This document shows positions 26,601 to 34,996 of a stretch of 64,000 bases of DNA, one piece after another. Below the pieces are notes generated by a model. That model saw nothing but the letters and a program-made list of their open reading frames with translations. It ran no database searches and had not been told where the DNA came from. Numbering within the stretch: position 1 is the first letter of the stretch; the number at the start of each line of letters is the position of its first letter. Source of the stretch: an uncultured Clostridia bacterium (GTDB lineage: Bacteria > Bacillota > Clostridia > Christensenellales > Borkfalkiaceae); the NCBI GenBank assembly GCA_947570625.1, contig CANOUP010000006.1, forward strand, positions 16,082 through 80,081, read 5' to 3'. The translations under genes and the position numbers were made by a program.

Positions 26601-26919
26601 GTTTTGCGCAGAACGCGTGTATAGTCGAAATGTTCGCCGAAGAAATTTTCGAAAGCTGTACTTTGAGCATGGCGCGCTTTTCCTCGCTTGCGGCGTTATG
26701 CACCGCCTCGATAACCGCGGTGCGGAGCTTGTCCTTCATCTGCGAGGCCGCCTTTTTGGTAAAGGTGACTGCGAGCACGCTGTCGAGGTCGACCCCGTTC
26801 TCTATCGCCGAAACAAGCTTTCTTATCATAACGAAAGTTTTTCCGCTTCCCGCCGAGGCGGAAACAATTGTCCTGCCAGCGCTCTCTATCGCCTTTTTCT
26901 GTTCGTCGGTAAGATTCAT
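23614..26919 (-). CDS. addA: AddA helicase-nuclease subunit
   Basis: 1101 residues. UvrD-type helicase: Walker A ASAGSGKT at 21-28, motif II VFVDEYQDVNPVQ, further helicase blocks such as TMHASKGLEFPVV and LFYVACTRA. The C-terminal PD-(D/E)XK nuclease has QGAIDLL and IIDYKYS. With AddB it processes double-strand breaks and recognises Chi. The start at 26919 forms ATGA with the addB stop and follows GGGGGA. The longer upstream frame is addB in another phase. Confidence 0.96.
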   Translation of the reverse strand: MNLTDEQKKAIESAGRTIVSASAGSGKTFVMIRKLVSAIENGVDLDSVLAVTFTKKAASQMKDKLRTAVIEAVHNAASEEKRAMLKVQLSKISSANISTIHAFCAKLLRTYFYAVGIDGAFDIISSDDADAKEYKAEALDTLFERYYKENNPEFIRLLKFYRRKRSDGYLKNLILSSYEKMRMTVGYKDLESRTDRLYTDGGFEEICGIVGRRSAEKFVALKKQTEEFVRTFECGREEYFNILDEMLSALDEASRSDLFAPLPPLTQTRKPADRTDEDKIAGAVFKEFRDSVASAYKKARGDIADRETEKKRFFESGITARAFARALADFDEEYTAVKRAENKLDYNDLEHLTLELLKDERVKNELSAGFSCVFVDEYQDVNPVQEEIISQIGGSNVFLVGDVKQAIYGFRGSRSLFFAEKFNRLESGEGSALRLSSNFRSSDGVLDFVNTAFSGIMTSRSCGFDYSPAGIMLRGGGYPAGFGSSEIHIFGKETEERGELGVYSVTGGGRAVRHTREGLAVLEIVKRELKNKHFDLKTGEYTDTRCGDICILTRKRNKSAEEIVRTLTDAGYSVSGAKEADITARPEVKEMLDILAFLDNAEQDIPLATALLSPLGGLTCDGLASIRIAGKKSFGLTFPQCCKKYAERYRDETARKLNDFYACADRLRGLSEILDASAIIDKILEITGLEAVYSAGNGEKLKNVRRLASEGAGISVSELLRKIKEGYEISAPAPALSDSIKIMTMHASKGLEFPVVIIADICAQFKGREAYEMPYDEKYGFAPRCFDDSDMTYGTTLVRRLISDISAREELKNEMNLFYVACTRAMCRLHIMAQEARPFDRGGTSSASSYSELFDISAFSPEVMPPLQEFGREEKQKLISRPDENVKTAIEERFMREYAFANSVNLPVKSSASALMRMAEDEAYYRPRELFTGEEETGAERGIAYHRFLELCDFSVKDIVGITAELKEFLDSGRISRGQFDILDANHIKKILCSPVFEGLAEGVVYREREFLCRLPANEVLDTDARDGILLQGAIDLLAQTDRGYRIIDYKYSSKSDERLKDRYSRQLALYKKAVSVIMKVAESSIETAIVNIFTGSYIEL

Positions 26920-29900
26920 TTTTCCCCCTTCTCCCCGCGCAGACGCGCGACAACGCCGGCAATCTCCGCACACTTGATACTGCCGAACGCGCGCTCGGCT
27001 CCGTCCGTGCCGACGGCAAAACCGCAGCTTCCGCCCGCCTTGCAGTACTTGCAGGCGTCCTCCGCGGGCGAAGGCGTTATGTTGCCTTCGAGCATTTCGC
27101 CCGCCCCGCCCGAAGCGACGAGCCTGGAATATTCTATAAAGTTTTTAAAGCTTTCCCCGTCCATCGCGCTGTCCAGCTTTTTACCGCCGAGGTACGCGTC
27201 GAAATAGGCGCTCTTCTTTTTTGGTTGAAGCGTTGTGTCGGAATTGCCGACGACGTCGTCGCTTCCGTCCATAAAACCTTGAAGCCTGAAAACGCCGTCC
27301 GCCTTGCTCTTGTACTCGACGGTCGCGGGGAAGTAATACGCACCCACAGCGCGCCTGCCTTCCGAAGCAGACAGCAGATACAGCGGAAGCTGTAATTTAA
27401 GCCCCGTATAATAGGACGAAGCGGAATCGTCTATCGACCCCGTCTTGTAGTCGACAATCCTGACCATATCCCCGCAGACGTCCACCCTGTCTATGCGCCC
27501 GCCGACCCTGACTCCCCCGCCGAGGTCGACGCCGCATTTCGTTTCGGTCGCCTCGACTTCGAAGTTGGAATTTGCCAGTTGTTCGTACGCGCCGGCGCAG
27601 ACGGCGCCCGCCTCCGCCGCCAGCGCTCCGGTGGCGTATTCCCCGCCCGCCGTTGCCGACGCGGAAGAATACTGCGGAGAGGCAAGGAGCGAACGTGCGA
27701 TTTCTTCGCCCCCCGTCCGAGCCTGTTCGGCGTTTTCATAGCCCCCGAGGCGGGGCGCGATTTCCTGCAAGACCGCGTGAATGAAGTTGCCCGCGTCGAG
27801 GGGACGCAACGCGCCCTCCGCACGTTCGGACAGCCTTAGCCCCTGCTGTATGAAATTTTTATATGGGCAGGAAAAATACGTTTCGAGCGCGGTAGGAGAA
27901 ATGTTTCCGTTGTTTACGAAAAGCTCCCTGCCCAGCGTAATCGTCTTTCTGTCTGCGCGCCTGAAAACCGCGTCCGCCTTGTCCTGCAAACCTTTATCTT
28001 TTAGCACCGCGTACAGCGACGCAAGCTTTTCGCCGTCGATGTCCAGCGACAGCCTTTTCAGCGCAGGAAGCGCCTCGCTGCAATAGAAGGGCAGGGCTTT
28101 CGAACCCTTCACCCGCTTATAATCGAGGGGTTTAATATTCGCCCCGTCGGGGGTACGGAACACGGCGCAGGCGTAGTTTATCAGCTCGCCCGCCGTACTC
28201 TCCTCCCCGCCCGTGCGCACGGGATATGACAGATACAACTGCTTTCTGAACGCGCATATGTTAAGGGCAATCATCTCCCGCCTGCGCATATTGACCTGCC
28301 TGATTTTGGGCGAAATTTCGATGTTGACCTTTTCGAGGGCGCATATTTCCCTGTCGGTTAAAAGGGCGGTATCCGAACTCGGACCGGGCACGCCGTCCGT
28401 CAGTCCGACGGCGAAAACGACGTTGCTTCCCGTATTCGCCGTCGCGGATATATCGCCCACGAACACCGCGTCCGCCTTGGGCGGGATAAGCGAAATTTCA
28501 AGCGCGCCGAACCCGCTTTTGAGGATTTTTATAAACTCTTTCAACGGCACCTTTCCGCCTTCCGTCACCTCTTCCGCCTCGTCTATGACGGAAATAAGCG
28601 CGTCGAACACCCTGTTTGAAAATTCGGCTTCGGCGGGATAATCGTCATTGAACTTTTCAGCCGTTTCTTTAAGCCTGTCGGCAACCTTAAAATATGCCAA
28701 AAGCGCTTTTAAACCCCTGCATATGTCGCGGGTAACGCTTCCGCGCAGGTATGCAAGCCCTTCTAAAAAGGTCTTGCGCACACGCTGTACGGCGTCGTAA
28801 TCGTACCCCGCCGGCTCGATAATTCCGCGGTCGGGCTCGCGCTTTATCCCGCCCCTGTACTGCGCATACCGCACCGCGTAATTACGGAACTTGTCCTTGT
28901 CGCTTTGCTCCGCCGGAAAGAACGGGGAACAAATTACCCCCTCCATATCCCTGAACGAACAGCCCGATACGGCGCAGGACAGGTAGTTGCAGACGAACGC
29001 GCATATGCAGTGCTCGGACAGCGTGCGCCGTCTGTCGGCGTAATAGGGTATGCGGTACTGCGAGAACACCCGCGCTATATCGCGCTCGGCAGTCTTTATG
29101 TCGGGGACCATCACCGAAATTTTGGCATACCTTTCCCCGCCGTCTATAACGTGCTTTTTAATGCTCGCCGCAACATATTCCAGTTCCTCTTCGGTATCAG
29201 CCGCCTCGAAAAGGTGCACGGCGGACGTATTCACCGTCCTGCCCGAATAGAACGCGGACGGGTCGAAAAGGCTTTTTCTCAGCGCTTCGGCTTCGGGTAT
29301 AAGCGTGCTTTCGGCATATTCGCGCACCGCCCCGCCGAAGGCCTGCGCGCGCGCCGCAAACGCGCATTCCGCCTCGTTGACGTATATGTCCTCGGACCCG
29401 CCTATAAACAGCCCGTAGGTATTGCGGGCACAGCCGAACACGGCTTCCGCACAACCCAGCGAAGAACGCGTGAACGACTGGAAGCCGAGGAATATCACGT
29501 CGCTGTCCGCAATGCGGCGGCTCTTTTCAATGACCTGCGGAAGCTCGGCAAGGTATGCGTTTTTGTCCGTCTTTCCGCGGGTCTGAAGGTATTTTTCGTA
29601 CTCCGAATAAATGACTGCGATATCGTGGAGCTTGCTTTCCAAAAGCCCGTCCGCGCCCGCGACGGCGACTTCCTCCGCGGTTATGCGCGAGGAATACAAA
29701 AGGGCTATCGTGTCGTAAACGGCGCCCGCGGACGACGACGCGGAAAACTTGCCGAACAGTTTAAGCCTGTCTCTGTTCTCCTCGATAATGGCGCGTATTG
29801 CCATTGCCGAACCCTGGCTGGACAGAACGTCCGTCCTCTTCCCCCGCTCTGCGGAAAGGAACCTTGCAAACGTGTAAACGCCGACGGAAAAAGTTCCGCC

Positions 29901-30053
29901 AACGGCGGAACACACCGTCCTCTCGGCAACGAGGGTAAGCCTGTCCTCGCAGAAGATTATCGTCTTTCTTCCGTCCCGTTCGTTTGCGGAAATTATGTCT
30001 TTGAGTTTGTCCAGCGCAGACGACAGCGCGGGGCAGACAATCGATTTAATCAT
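26916..30053 (-). CDS. addB: AddB helicase-nuclease subunit
   Basis: 1045 residues. C-terminal nuclease domain with GRIDRVDV and IVDYKTG, and the four cysteines of an iron-sulfur staple: one in YFSCPYKNF and three in ACKYCKAGGSC. The N-terminus (MIKSIVCPALSSALDKL) lacks the Walker A motif of Bacillus AddB, so this resembles the RexB-like form in which only the A subunit is an ATPase. The start at 30053 follows AAGGGAT. The operon has its own promoter. Confidence 0.95.
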   Translation of the reverse strand: MIKSIVCPALSSALDKLKDIISANERDGRKTIIFCEDRLTLVAERTVCSAVGGTFSVGVYTFARFLSAERGKRTDVLSSQGSAMAIRAIIEENRDRLKLFGKFSASSSAGAVYDTIALLYSSRITAEEVAVAGADGLLESKLHDIAVIYSEYEKYLQTRGKTDKNAYLAELPQVIEKSRRIADSDVIFLGFQSFTRSSLGCAEAVFGCARNTYGLFIGGSEDIYVNEAECAFAARAQAFGGAVREYAESTLIPEAEALRKSLFDPSAFYSGRTVNTSAVHLFEAADTEEELEYVAASIKKHVIDGGERYAKISVMVPDIKTAERDIARVFSQYRIPYYADRRRTLSEHCICAFVCNYLSCAVSGCSFRDMEGVICSPFFPAEQSDKDKFRNYAVRYAQYRGGIKREPDRGIIEPAGYDYDAVQRVRKTFLEGLAYLRGSVTRDICRGLKALLAYFKVADRLKETAEKFNDDYPAEAEFSNRVFDALISVIDEAEEVTEGGKVPLKEFIKILKSGFGALEISLIPPKADAVFVGDISATANTGSNVVFAVGLTDGVPGPSSDTALLTDREICALEKVNIEISPKIRQVNMRRREMIALNICAFRKQLYLSYPVRTGGEESTAGELINYACAVFRTPDGANIKPLDYKRVKGSKALPFYCSEALPALKRLSLDIDGEKLASLYAVLKDKGLQDKADAVFRRADRKTITLGRELFVNNGNISPTALETYFSCPYKNFIQQGLRLSERAEGALRPLDAGNFIHAVLQEIAPRLGGYENAEQARTGGEEIARSLLASPQYSSASATAGGEYATGALAAEAGAVCAGAYEQLANSNFEVEATETKCGVDLGGGVRVGGRIDRVDVCGDMVRIVDYKTGSIDDSASSYYTGLKLQLPLYLLSASEGRRAVGAYYFPATVEYKSKADGVFRLQGFMDGSDDVVGNSDTTLQPKKKSAYFDAYLGGKKLDSAMDGESFKNFIEYSRLVASGGAGEMLEGNITPSPAEDACKYCKAGGSCGFAVGTDGAERAFGSIKCAEIAGVVARLRGEKGEK

Positions 30054-30086
30054 TGGCAATCCCTTGGATAATAAAAGCTTTTCTCC

Positions 30087-30095
30087 ATTATACCA
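30087..30095 (-). promoter_or_regulatory. addBA promoter (extended -10)
   Basis: Minus strand TGGTATAAT, an extended -10. A convincing -35 is not seen (TTTAAA at 18 bases). About 35 bases upstream of addB. Confidence 0.65.
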
Positions 30096-30136
30096 CAAAG
30101 GCAGACAATTTTTAAATAATTTAAGGCAGAAAAGTT

Positions 30137-30165
30137 TTTACAATTAAAAAATTATATGTTATAAT
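30137..30165 (+). promoter_or_regulatory. Promoter of the 30199 lipoprotein gene
   Basis: Plus strand: TTTACA, 17 bases, TATAAT. It is divergent from addBA. Confidence 0.85.
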
Positions 30166-30198
30166 AGGCACAGTTTAATTGAACACCGAGGTCGTTTA

Positions 30199-31311
30199 AT
30201 GAAGAAAATTTTCAAATTATCGCTAACGCTTGCAGTCACGGGAACAGTCGTACTGCTTGCGGGATGCGGAGGGTGCGCGGGCTGTTCGGGCGACGCCAAA
30301 AATCTTACCGTGACAAGTTCCAACTGGTACACGGGTACAAGCTATAAAGGTATTCAGCCCTCTTTTATAGACAGCCACGAAAAGTTCAAACCCGAAATAA
30401 TACATTACAACGTTTCGTTCGTACCGCCTGAAACGGGTAATTCGACGTACTCCGTCGAATACGATAAGGGAACTTACAAGACAGTGTTTTACGCGACGGG
30501 CTACGACTGGAACAGCAACCCCGTCTATCCGCAGGAGCGCGAAGAGGACGAAATTTTGTACTGCTTCGAATCGGAGTTCAAGATAAAGGTAAAATATACT
30601 TTAAAGAGCTCCGGGGAGTCCACCGACTGGTTCTCCGACAGCGTTAATACGGTAAGCTATTTCCGCGCCGCGGGCAAAAACTTACAGCCCGTTTACAGCA
30701 GGCAGGAAATAAACAGCACCTCCCCCGCAAACTATCAGGCAGGCGCGCTCGCCGACACATATTCCGAGGTCAAAGTCAATTACGACAACTATTACAACTT
30801 CGACTGTACGGAAGTTACCACCTTCACGCAGGAGAACGGCGGAGAAAAAGTCAAGGGCTCGCCCTACTCATTCAACAAGAACAACCTCTCCCTGTTCGAC
30901 AATTCGTCGCTGTATATTGCCGTGCGCAGTATGAAGCTTTCCCCCTCGACGTCGGCTAATATCAGCCTGTATTCCCCCGCTGCGGGCGGAGTTTCCAGCT
31001 ATTCGGTCGCGGGACAGAACAAGTCGCTTAACGAGGACGAGCATACCGCAATAACCGAAGTTATGAAGTCGGCGGACCTGTTCGTTCCCGAAGAAGAAGT
31101 AACCAAAGTCCCCGCCGTAGCTGTAAACGTAAATTATACGGGCGGAACGCTTTACGGCACAACGCAGACAATATGGTACGCATACGTATCGAATCCAGAC
31201 AACAATACCCCGAGGGCGACAATGCTTAAAATGACCGTGCCTTTAAGCTATAACCTCGGCGCGCTCAATTACACAGTCGGCAAGATCGAATCCACACTCT
31301 GGAACGGTTAA
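30199..31311 (+). CDS. Secreted lipoprotein of unknown function
   Basis: 370 residues. Signal peptide MKKIFKLSLTLAVTGTVV with lipobox LLAGC (cysteine 24), then a small Gly/Cys-rich stretch (GGCAGCSG). The mature part is rich in Ser, Thr, Tyr and Asn, beta-rich and without a recognised domain. It looks like an extracytoplasmic domain exposed at the membrane. GAGGT lies 7 bases before the ATG. It is monocistronic, with a promoter and a strong terminator. Confidence 0.88.
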   Translation: MKKIFKLSLTLAVTGTVVLLAGCGGCAGCSGDAKNLTVTSSNWYTGTSYKGIQPSFIDSHEKFKPEIIHYNVSFVPPETGNSTYSVEYDKGTYKTVFYATGYDWNSNPVYPQEREEDEILYCFESEFKIKVKYTLKSSGESTDWFSDSVNTVSYFRAAGKNLQPVYSRQEINSTSPANYQAGALADTYSEVKVNYDNYYNFDCTEVTTFTQENGGEKVKGSPYSFNKNNLSLFDNSSLYIAVRSMKLSPSTSANISLYSPAAGGVSSYSVAGQNKSLNEDEHTAITEVMKSADLFVPEEEVTKVPAVAVNVNYTGGTLYGTTQTIWYAYVSNPDNNTPRATMLKMTVPLSYNLGALNYTVGKIESTLWNG

Positions 31312-31323
31312 AAATAAAACATC

Positions 31324-31355
31324 AAAGCCCCGCGCTTTTTTTAGCGCGGGGCTTT
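31324..31355. terminator. Bidirectional terminator
   Basis: Stem AAAGCCCCGCGCT / AGCGCGGGGCTTT, loop of six T. It serves the convergent genes at 30199 and 31358. Confidence 0.9.
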
Positions 31356-31357
31356 AT

Positions 31358-32305
31358 TTATCCGTTTACTATATTCTGCGGTTTACCGCTTATAAAACAT
31401 TTTAAATTTTCATACGCGGTATGTACGAGCCTCGTCCGCGTTTCAAGCGCCGTCCACGCAATATGCGGGGTTATAAGGCAGTTGCGGGCGGTGCGCAGGG
31501 GGTTGTCCTCCCTCATCGGCTCGACGGCGACGCTGTCCAGTCCCGCGCCCCACAGCCTGCCCGAGTTTAGCGCTTCGGCAAGCGCGCGTTCGTCGGCAAG
31601 CCCGCCCCGCGCCGTGTTTATCAGTACGGCGGAAGGCTTCATAAGCGCGAGCGTCCTTTCGTTAACCAGTCCGCGCGTTTGCTCCGTAAGCGGACAGTGC
31701 AGCGAAAGCACGTCGCTTTCCTTGAAAATTTCGTCACTGCCTACAATGCGGTAAGGGCAGTCTTCGGGCGGGGTGCGCGTGCAGACTATAACGTTCATAC
31801 CCAACGCAACGGCAATTTTCGCCGAAGCCCTGCCTATGCTTCCGTACCCGTACACGCCGAACGTCTTGCCGTAAAGCTCGCGCGTCGGCCAGGGAAAATA
31901 ACAGAACGTCGGGCTGTTAATCCAGTTCCCACGGAGCACGGAGGAAGTATATTCGTTAATCCTGCCGTAAAGGCTTAAAAGCAGGGCGAACGTATGCTGG
32001 CTTACCGCGTTAGAGGAATAGTCGGGAACGTTGCACACGGGTATCCCCCTTTCACGGCATGCGGAAAGGTCAATGCAGTTGTAGCCCGTTGCAAACACGC
32101 CCACGTATTTAAGCTTCGGGCAGTTTTTAAGAAACTCCCTGTCTATATCGACCTTGTTTACGATGACCGCTTCGCAGTCTTTTGCCAGCGCGTACAGCTC
32201 TTCCCTCGGCACTTCGCCGAAAAACCGTGTTTCGCCCAGAGTTGCAAACTCGGAAAAATCGATATCTTGTTCCGAAAGCGCGCTCGTGTTTATTAAAATC
32301 TTCAT
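31358..32305 (-). CDS. D-2-hydroxyacid dehydrogenase
   Basis: 315 residues of the D-isomer-specific family (glycerate/phosphoglycerate dehydrogenase-like). The NAD fold has GYGSIGRAS in the second domain, the substrate arginine is in NTARGG, the glutamate in VEPMREDNPL and the catalytic histidine in TPHIAW. It probably reduces a 2-oxoacid such as hydroxypyruvate or glyoxylate; the exact substrate is not clear. The start at 32305 follows GAGGGGGGG. It is divergent from a PfkB sugar kinase, with which it may share a pathway. Confidence 0.92.
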   Translation of the reverse strand: MKILINTSALSEQDIDFSEFATLGETRFFGEVPREELYALAKDCEAVIVNKVDIDREFLKNCPKLKYVGVFATGYNCIDLSACRERGIPVCNVPDYSSNAVSQHTFALLLSLYGRINEYTSSVLRGNWINSPTFCYFPWPTRELYGKTFGVYGYGSIGRASAKIAVALGMNVIVCTRTPPEDCPYRIVGSDEIFKESDVLSLHCPLTEQTRGLVNERTLALMKPSAVLINTARGGLADERALAEALNSGRLWGAGLDSVAVEPMREDNPLRTARNCLITPHIAWTALETRTRLVHTAYENLKCFISGKPQNIVNG

Positions 32306-32334
32306 AAAATCCCCCCCCTCTGTCACTTAAAAAA

Positions 32335-32363
32335 ATTCTAACAGATTTTTTACAAAAACGCAA
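32335..32363 (-). promoter_or_regulatory. Promoter of the hydroxyacid dehydrogenase gene
   Basis: Minus strand: TTGCGT, 17 bases, TAGAAT. Confidence 0.7.
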
Positions 32364-32381
32364 CAAATTTTAAAAAATGTA

Positions 32382-32410
32382 TGTACAAATTAAAATTGTT
32401 GTGTTATAAT
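32382..32410 (+). promoter_or_regulatory. Promoter of the sugar kinase gene
   Basis: Plus strand: TGTACA, 17 bases ending TGT (extended -10), TATAAT. Confidence 0.8.
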
Positions 32411-32442
32411 GTCATAAAAACAATACCGCAAGGGGGCGGATT

Positions 32443-33477
32443 ATGGCGGTGAAAGACGTAAAGTTTATTACCATGGGCGAGCTTCTTTTAAGGCTCTCCC
32501 CGCCGAATTACGAAAAAATACGCACAACGGGCGATTTCAAAGTATCCTACGGCGGTGCGGAAGCCAACGTAGCCGCCTCGCTTTCCAACCTCGGCGTGGA
32601 CGCGTCCTACTTCACAGTCGTGCCCGACAGCTCGATAGGCAAAGCGGCGATAAGATATTTGCGCTCTAACGACGTGCACTGCTCCCCCTGCATCTATTCC
32701 GACAGCGGAAGAATGGGCATTTACTTTTTGGAAGAAGGCTTCGGGGTGCGCTCTTCGAAAGTCACTTACGACAGAAAGGACAGCGCGTTTGCGACTTACG
32801 ACTTTTCAAAGGTGGATTTTTCCGCCGTGCTGGAAGGCTTTACCTGGCTTCATTTAAGCGGTATAACCCCCGCTCTTTCCGAAAACTGCCGCGAACTTGT
32901 GCTGTACGCGCTTAAAACGGCAAAGCAGATGAACATAACGGTAAGCTTTGACTGCAATTTCAGAAGCGCCCTCTGGGGCTGGCAGGAAGCGCGCGACTGC
33001 CTTACGCAGTACCTTCCTTACATAAACATACTGTTCGGCATAGAACCCTTCAACCTGCCCGACGAAAACGGAAAGGATTTGAAGGACGAGCTCCCCGCAA
33101 ACCCTTCCTACAAGGAACAGGACAGAATTTTCAGGGAAATAAACAGGCGTTATCCCAACATTTACGCCATAGGCAGACACGTGCGTTACGTGCATTCGGG
33201 CAGCGAAAACTCGCTTAAAGCGTTTATGTGGTACAACGGCGAAACCTACGAAAGCCGTACCTTCCGTTTTAACATACTCGACCGCGTAGGCGGGGGCGAC
33301 GCATTCGCAAGCGGTATGATATACGCGCTTATGCGGGATATGAAGCCCGACGACGTAGTAAACTTTGCAGTCGCCGCGTCCGTGATAAAACATACAATGC
33401 ACGGCGATTTCAACATTACCGACGACGAAGAGTCGGTAAAGAAAATTATGAACCAACAATTTGAAATACAGAGATAA
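32443..33477 (+). CDS. PfkB family sugar kinase, 2-keto-3-deoxygluconate kinase-like
   Basis: 344 residues. Ribokinase fold: MGELLLRLSP and GGAEANVAASLSNLG near the N-terminus, and the anion-hole/catalytic base motif DRVGGGDAF near residue 283. Conservation with KdgK-type kinases suggests phosphorylation of 2-keto-3-deoxygluconate or a similar acid sugar. No aldolase or uptake gene is nearby, so substrate is an inference. AGGGGGCGG precedes the ATG. Confidence 0.88.
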   Translation: MAVKDVKFITMGELLLRLSPPNYEKIRTTGDFKVSYGGAEANVAASLSNLGVDASYFTVVPDSSIGKAAIRYLRSNDVHCSPCIYSDSGRMGIYFLEEGFGVRSSKVTYDRKDSAFATYDFSKVDFSAVLEGFTWLHLSGITPALSENCRELVLYALKTAKQMNITVSFDCNFRSALWGWQEARDCLTQYLPYINILFGIEPFNLPDENGKDLKDELPANPSYKEQDRIFREINRRYPNIYAIGRHVRYVHSGSENSLKAFMWYNGETYESRTFRFNILDRVGGGDAFASGMIYALMRDMKPDDVVNFAVAASVIKHTMHGDFNITDDEESVKKIMNQQFEIQR

Positions 33478-33499
33478 CTTTCATTAACTCCTTTTTCGG

Positions 33500-33530
33500 T
33501 TATGCGGGCGCCGTTGCGGCGTCCGCATAA
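33500..33530 (+). terminator. Terminator of the sugar kinase gene
   Basis: Stem TTATGCGGGCGCCG / CGGCGTCCGCATAA with one wobble pair and a 3-base loop, followed by TTAATTT. Confidence 0.75.
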
Positions 33531-33532
33531 TT

Positions 33533-33592
33533 AATTTGTCATATATTTAATTGACAAATTTTTAATTTGTGATATAATAAAAGTTGACAAAT
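33533..33592 (+). promoter_or_regulatory. marR-degV promoter with three TTGACAAAT half-sites
   Basis: Promoter TTGACA (33551-33556), 16 bases ending TGA, TATAAT (33573-33578). Inverted arms AATTTGTCA (33533-33541) and TGACAAATT (33552-33560) surround the -35. A further direct TTGACAAAT (33584-33592) lies near +1. The layout suggests autorepression by the MarR protein. Confidence 0.75.
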
Positions 33593-33618
33593 CATCATTC
33601 AGTTCAGAGGCTGGCGCT

Positions 33619-34071
33619 ATGGAAAAGGTTTTTGAAAACTTTGCCGTTGTAATAATGAAACTGAACAAGCTTATCCAGCGCATAAAACAGTTTGAAATGC
33701 GCGAATACGGACTTAAAGCAATACACGTAATGTGCGTGTACTACCTCGACGAAAACCCCGCCGGGCTGACTTCGGGCGAGCTTGTAAAGCTTACCCTCGA
33801 AGACAAAGCGGCGGTATCGCGCGCGGTAGCCGCGTTGCAGGAAAAAGGCTACGTTCGGTGCGGGCAGAAAACACACAATGCTAAACTAACGCTTACTGAC
33901 GAGGGCAAAAAACTTGCCTTTGCTATTTCCGAACGTTCGATTAAAGCCGTGGAAGCAGGAAGCGCGGATATGTCCGAAGAACAGCGCAGGCTGTTTTACG
34001 GGTATCTTAACGAAACAGCGGATAAACTTACGGAATATTACAGCCGGCTTGTATCCGATGATAAACCATAA
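33619..34071 (+). CDS. MarR family transcriptional regulator
   Basis: 150 residues, winged helix: EYGLKAIHVMCVYYL, LTSGELVKLTLEDKAAVSRAVAALQEKGYV (location only, about 50-80) and the wing KLTLTDEGKKLA, flanked by dimerisation helices. GAGG lies 9 bases before the ATG. The DegV gene follows 18 bases later, so the pair is one operon. MarR proteins such as FabT sense fatty-acid status, which would fit a lipid-binding DegV partner. That link is inference. Confidence 0.9.
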   Translation: MEKVFENFAVVIMKLNKLIQRIKQFEMREYGLKAIHVMCVYYLDENPAGLTSGELVKLTLEDKAAVSRAVAALQEKGYVRCGQKTHNAKLTLTDEGKKLAFAISERSIKAVEAGSADMSEEQRRLFYGYLNETADKLTEYYSRLVSDDKP

Positions 34072-34089
34072 ATACAGGGAGATTAAACA

Positions 34090-34953
34090 ATGTACAGATT
34101 ATTCTGCGATTCAAATTGCGAATTATGGCATACCGCGGTTAAGGAGCTGGGGCTGAGCGTTATACGTATGCCTTACACCGTGGGGGGCGAAGAGTACTTT
34201 TACGATATGGGCGAAAACACCGACTTCGCCGATTTTTTCAGGCGTATGCGCGAGGGCGAAGTGCCCAAAACTTCGGCTTTGAACGAATACGACTACATTT
34301 CGCACTTCGAACCCGTGCTTGCTTCGGGCGAGGACGTTTATTATATAACCTTTTCGCACAAGATGAGCGCAACCTTCAACGCAATGAAGGCCGCCATAGC
34401 AGAGCTGAAAGAAAAGTTTCCCGACAGGGAAATCCGTTATAAGGATTCGAAAAGCATATCTATGGGAAGCGGGTTTGTAACCTACTACGGCGCGCTTAAA
34501 TACAGGGAAGGCGCAAGCATGGACGAGCTGGACGCCTACCTCGACGATATAATCGAACATACGGGCACTTATTTCGTGGTGGAGGATTTGACGTACCTTT
34601 ACCGCGGGGGAAGGGTTTCGGGCGTTTCCAAGGTAATGGGCAACCTTTTAGGCATAAAACCCGTACTGCACTTCGACGCAGAGGGCAGAATTATAAACAT
34701 AAACAAGGTAAAGGGCTTTAAAAAGGCGCTTGCCTCGCTCAAAGGCTATATGCGCGAAAAGGGAAGCGAGCTCGATAAATACAAGGTATACGTTCTCCAC
34801 GCCGACAACGAAAAGGCGGGCGAAGAATTTGCGGAAAGCATTAAACAGGAGTTCGGTATAACGGACGTGACTTTACAACCCGTGGGGCCCGTAATCGGCG
34901 CGCACTGCGGACCGGGCACGATAGGTCTTATATTCCACTGTTCGGGTAAATAA
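34090..34953 (+). CDS. DegV family protein (FakB-like)
   Basis: 287 residues covering both DegV domains. The N-terminus reads CDSNCELW, a variant of the usual DSTxDL. SALNEYDYISHFEPVLASG, TFSHKMSATFNAM, RGGRVSG and GPVIGAHCGPGTIG are the usual fatty-acid-pocket and head-group motifs. It likely carries exogenous fatty acid to FakA. GGGAG stands 9 bases before the ATG. Second gene of the marR operon. Confidence 0.93.
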   Translation: MYRLFCDSNCELWHTAVKELGLSVIRMPYTVGGEEYFYDMGENTDFADFFRRMREGEVPKTSALNEYDYISHFEPVLASGEDVYYITFSHKMSATFNAMKAAIAELKEKFPDREIRYKDSKSISMGSGFVTYYGALKYREGASMDELDAYLDDIIEHTGTYFVVEDLTYLYRGGRVSGVSKVMGNLLGIKPVLHFDAEGRIININKVKGFKKALASLKGYMREKGSELDKYKVYVLHADNEKAGEEFAESIKQEFGITDVTLQPVGPVIGAHCGPGTIGLIFHCSGK

Positions 34954-34961
34954 GTAAGTTT

Positions 34962-34991
34962 AAGCCCTGCGCGGGTTACCGCGCAGGGCTT
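34962..34991 (+). terminator. Terminator of the marR-degV operon (also serves 34997 gene)
   Basis: 13-bp stem AAGCCCTGCGCGG / CCGCGCAGGGCTT with GTTA loop, followed by TTTTATTTAT. Confidence 0.9.
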
Positions 34992-34996
34992 TTTAT

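Noticed and set aside
25747-27207. A 486-codon open frame on the plus strand across addA/addB, and similar long antisense frames at 28905-30071, 4941-5897 and 17324-18421
   Set aside because: They run opposite to clear genes and have no ribosome sites, family motifs or promoters. They arise because GC-rich codon use leaves few stops on the other strand.
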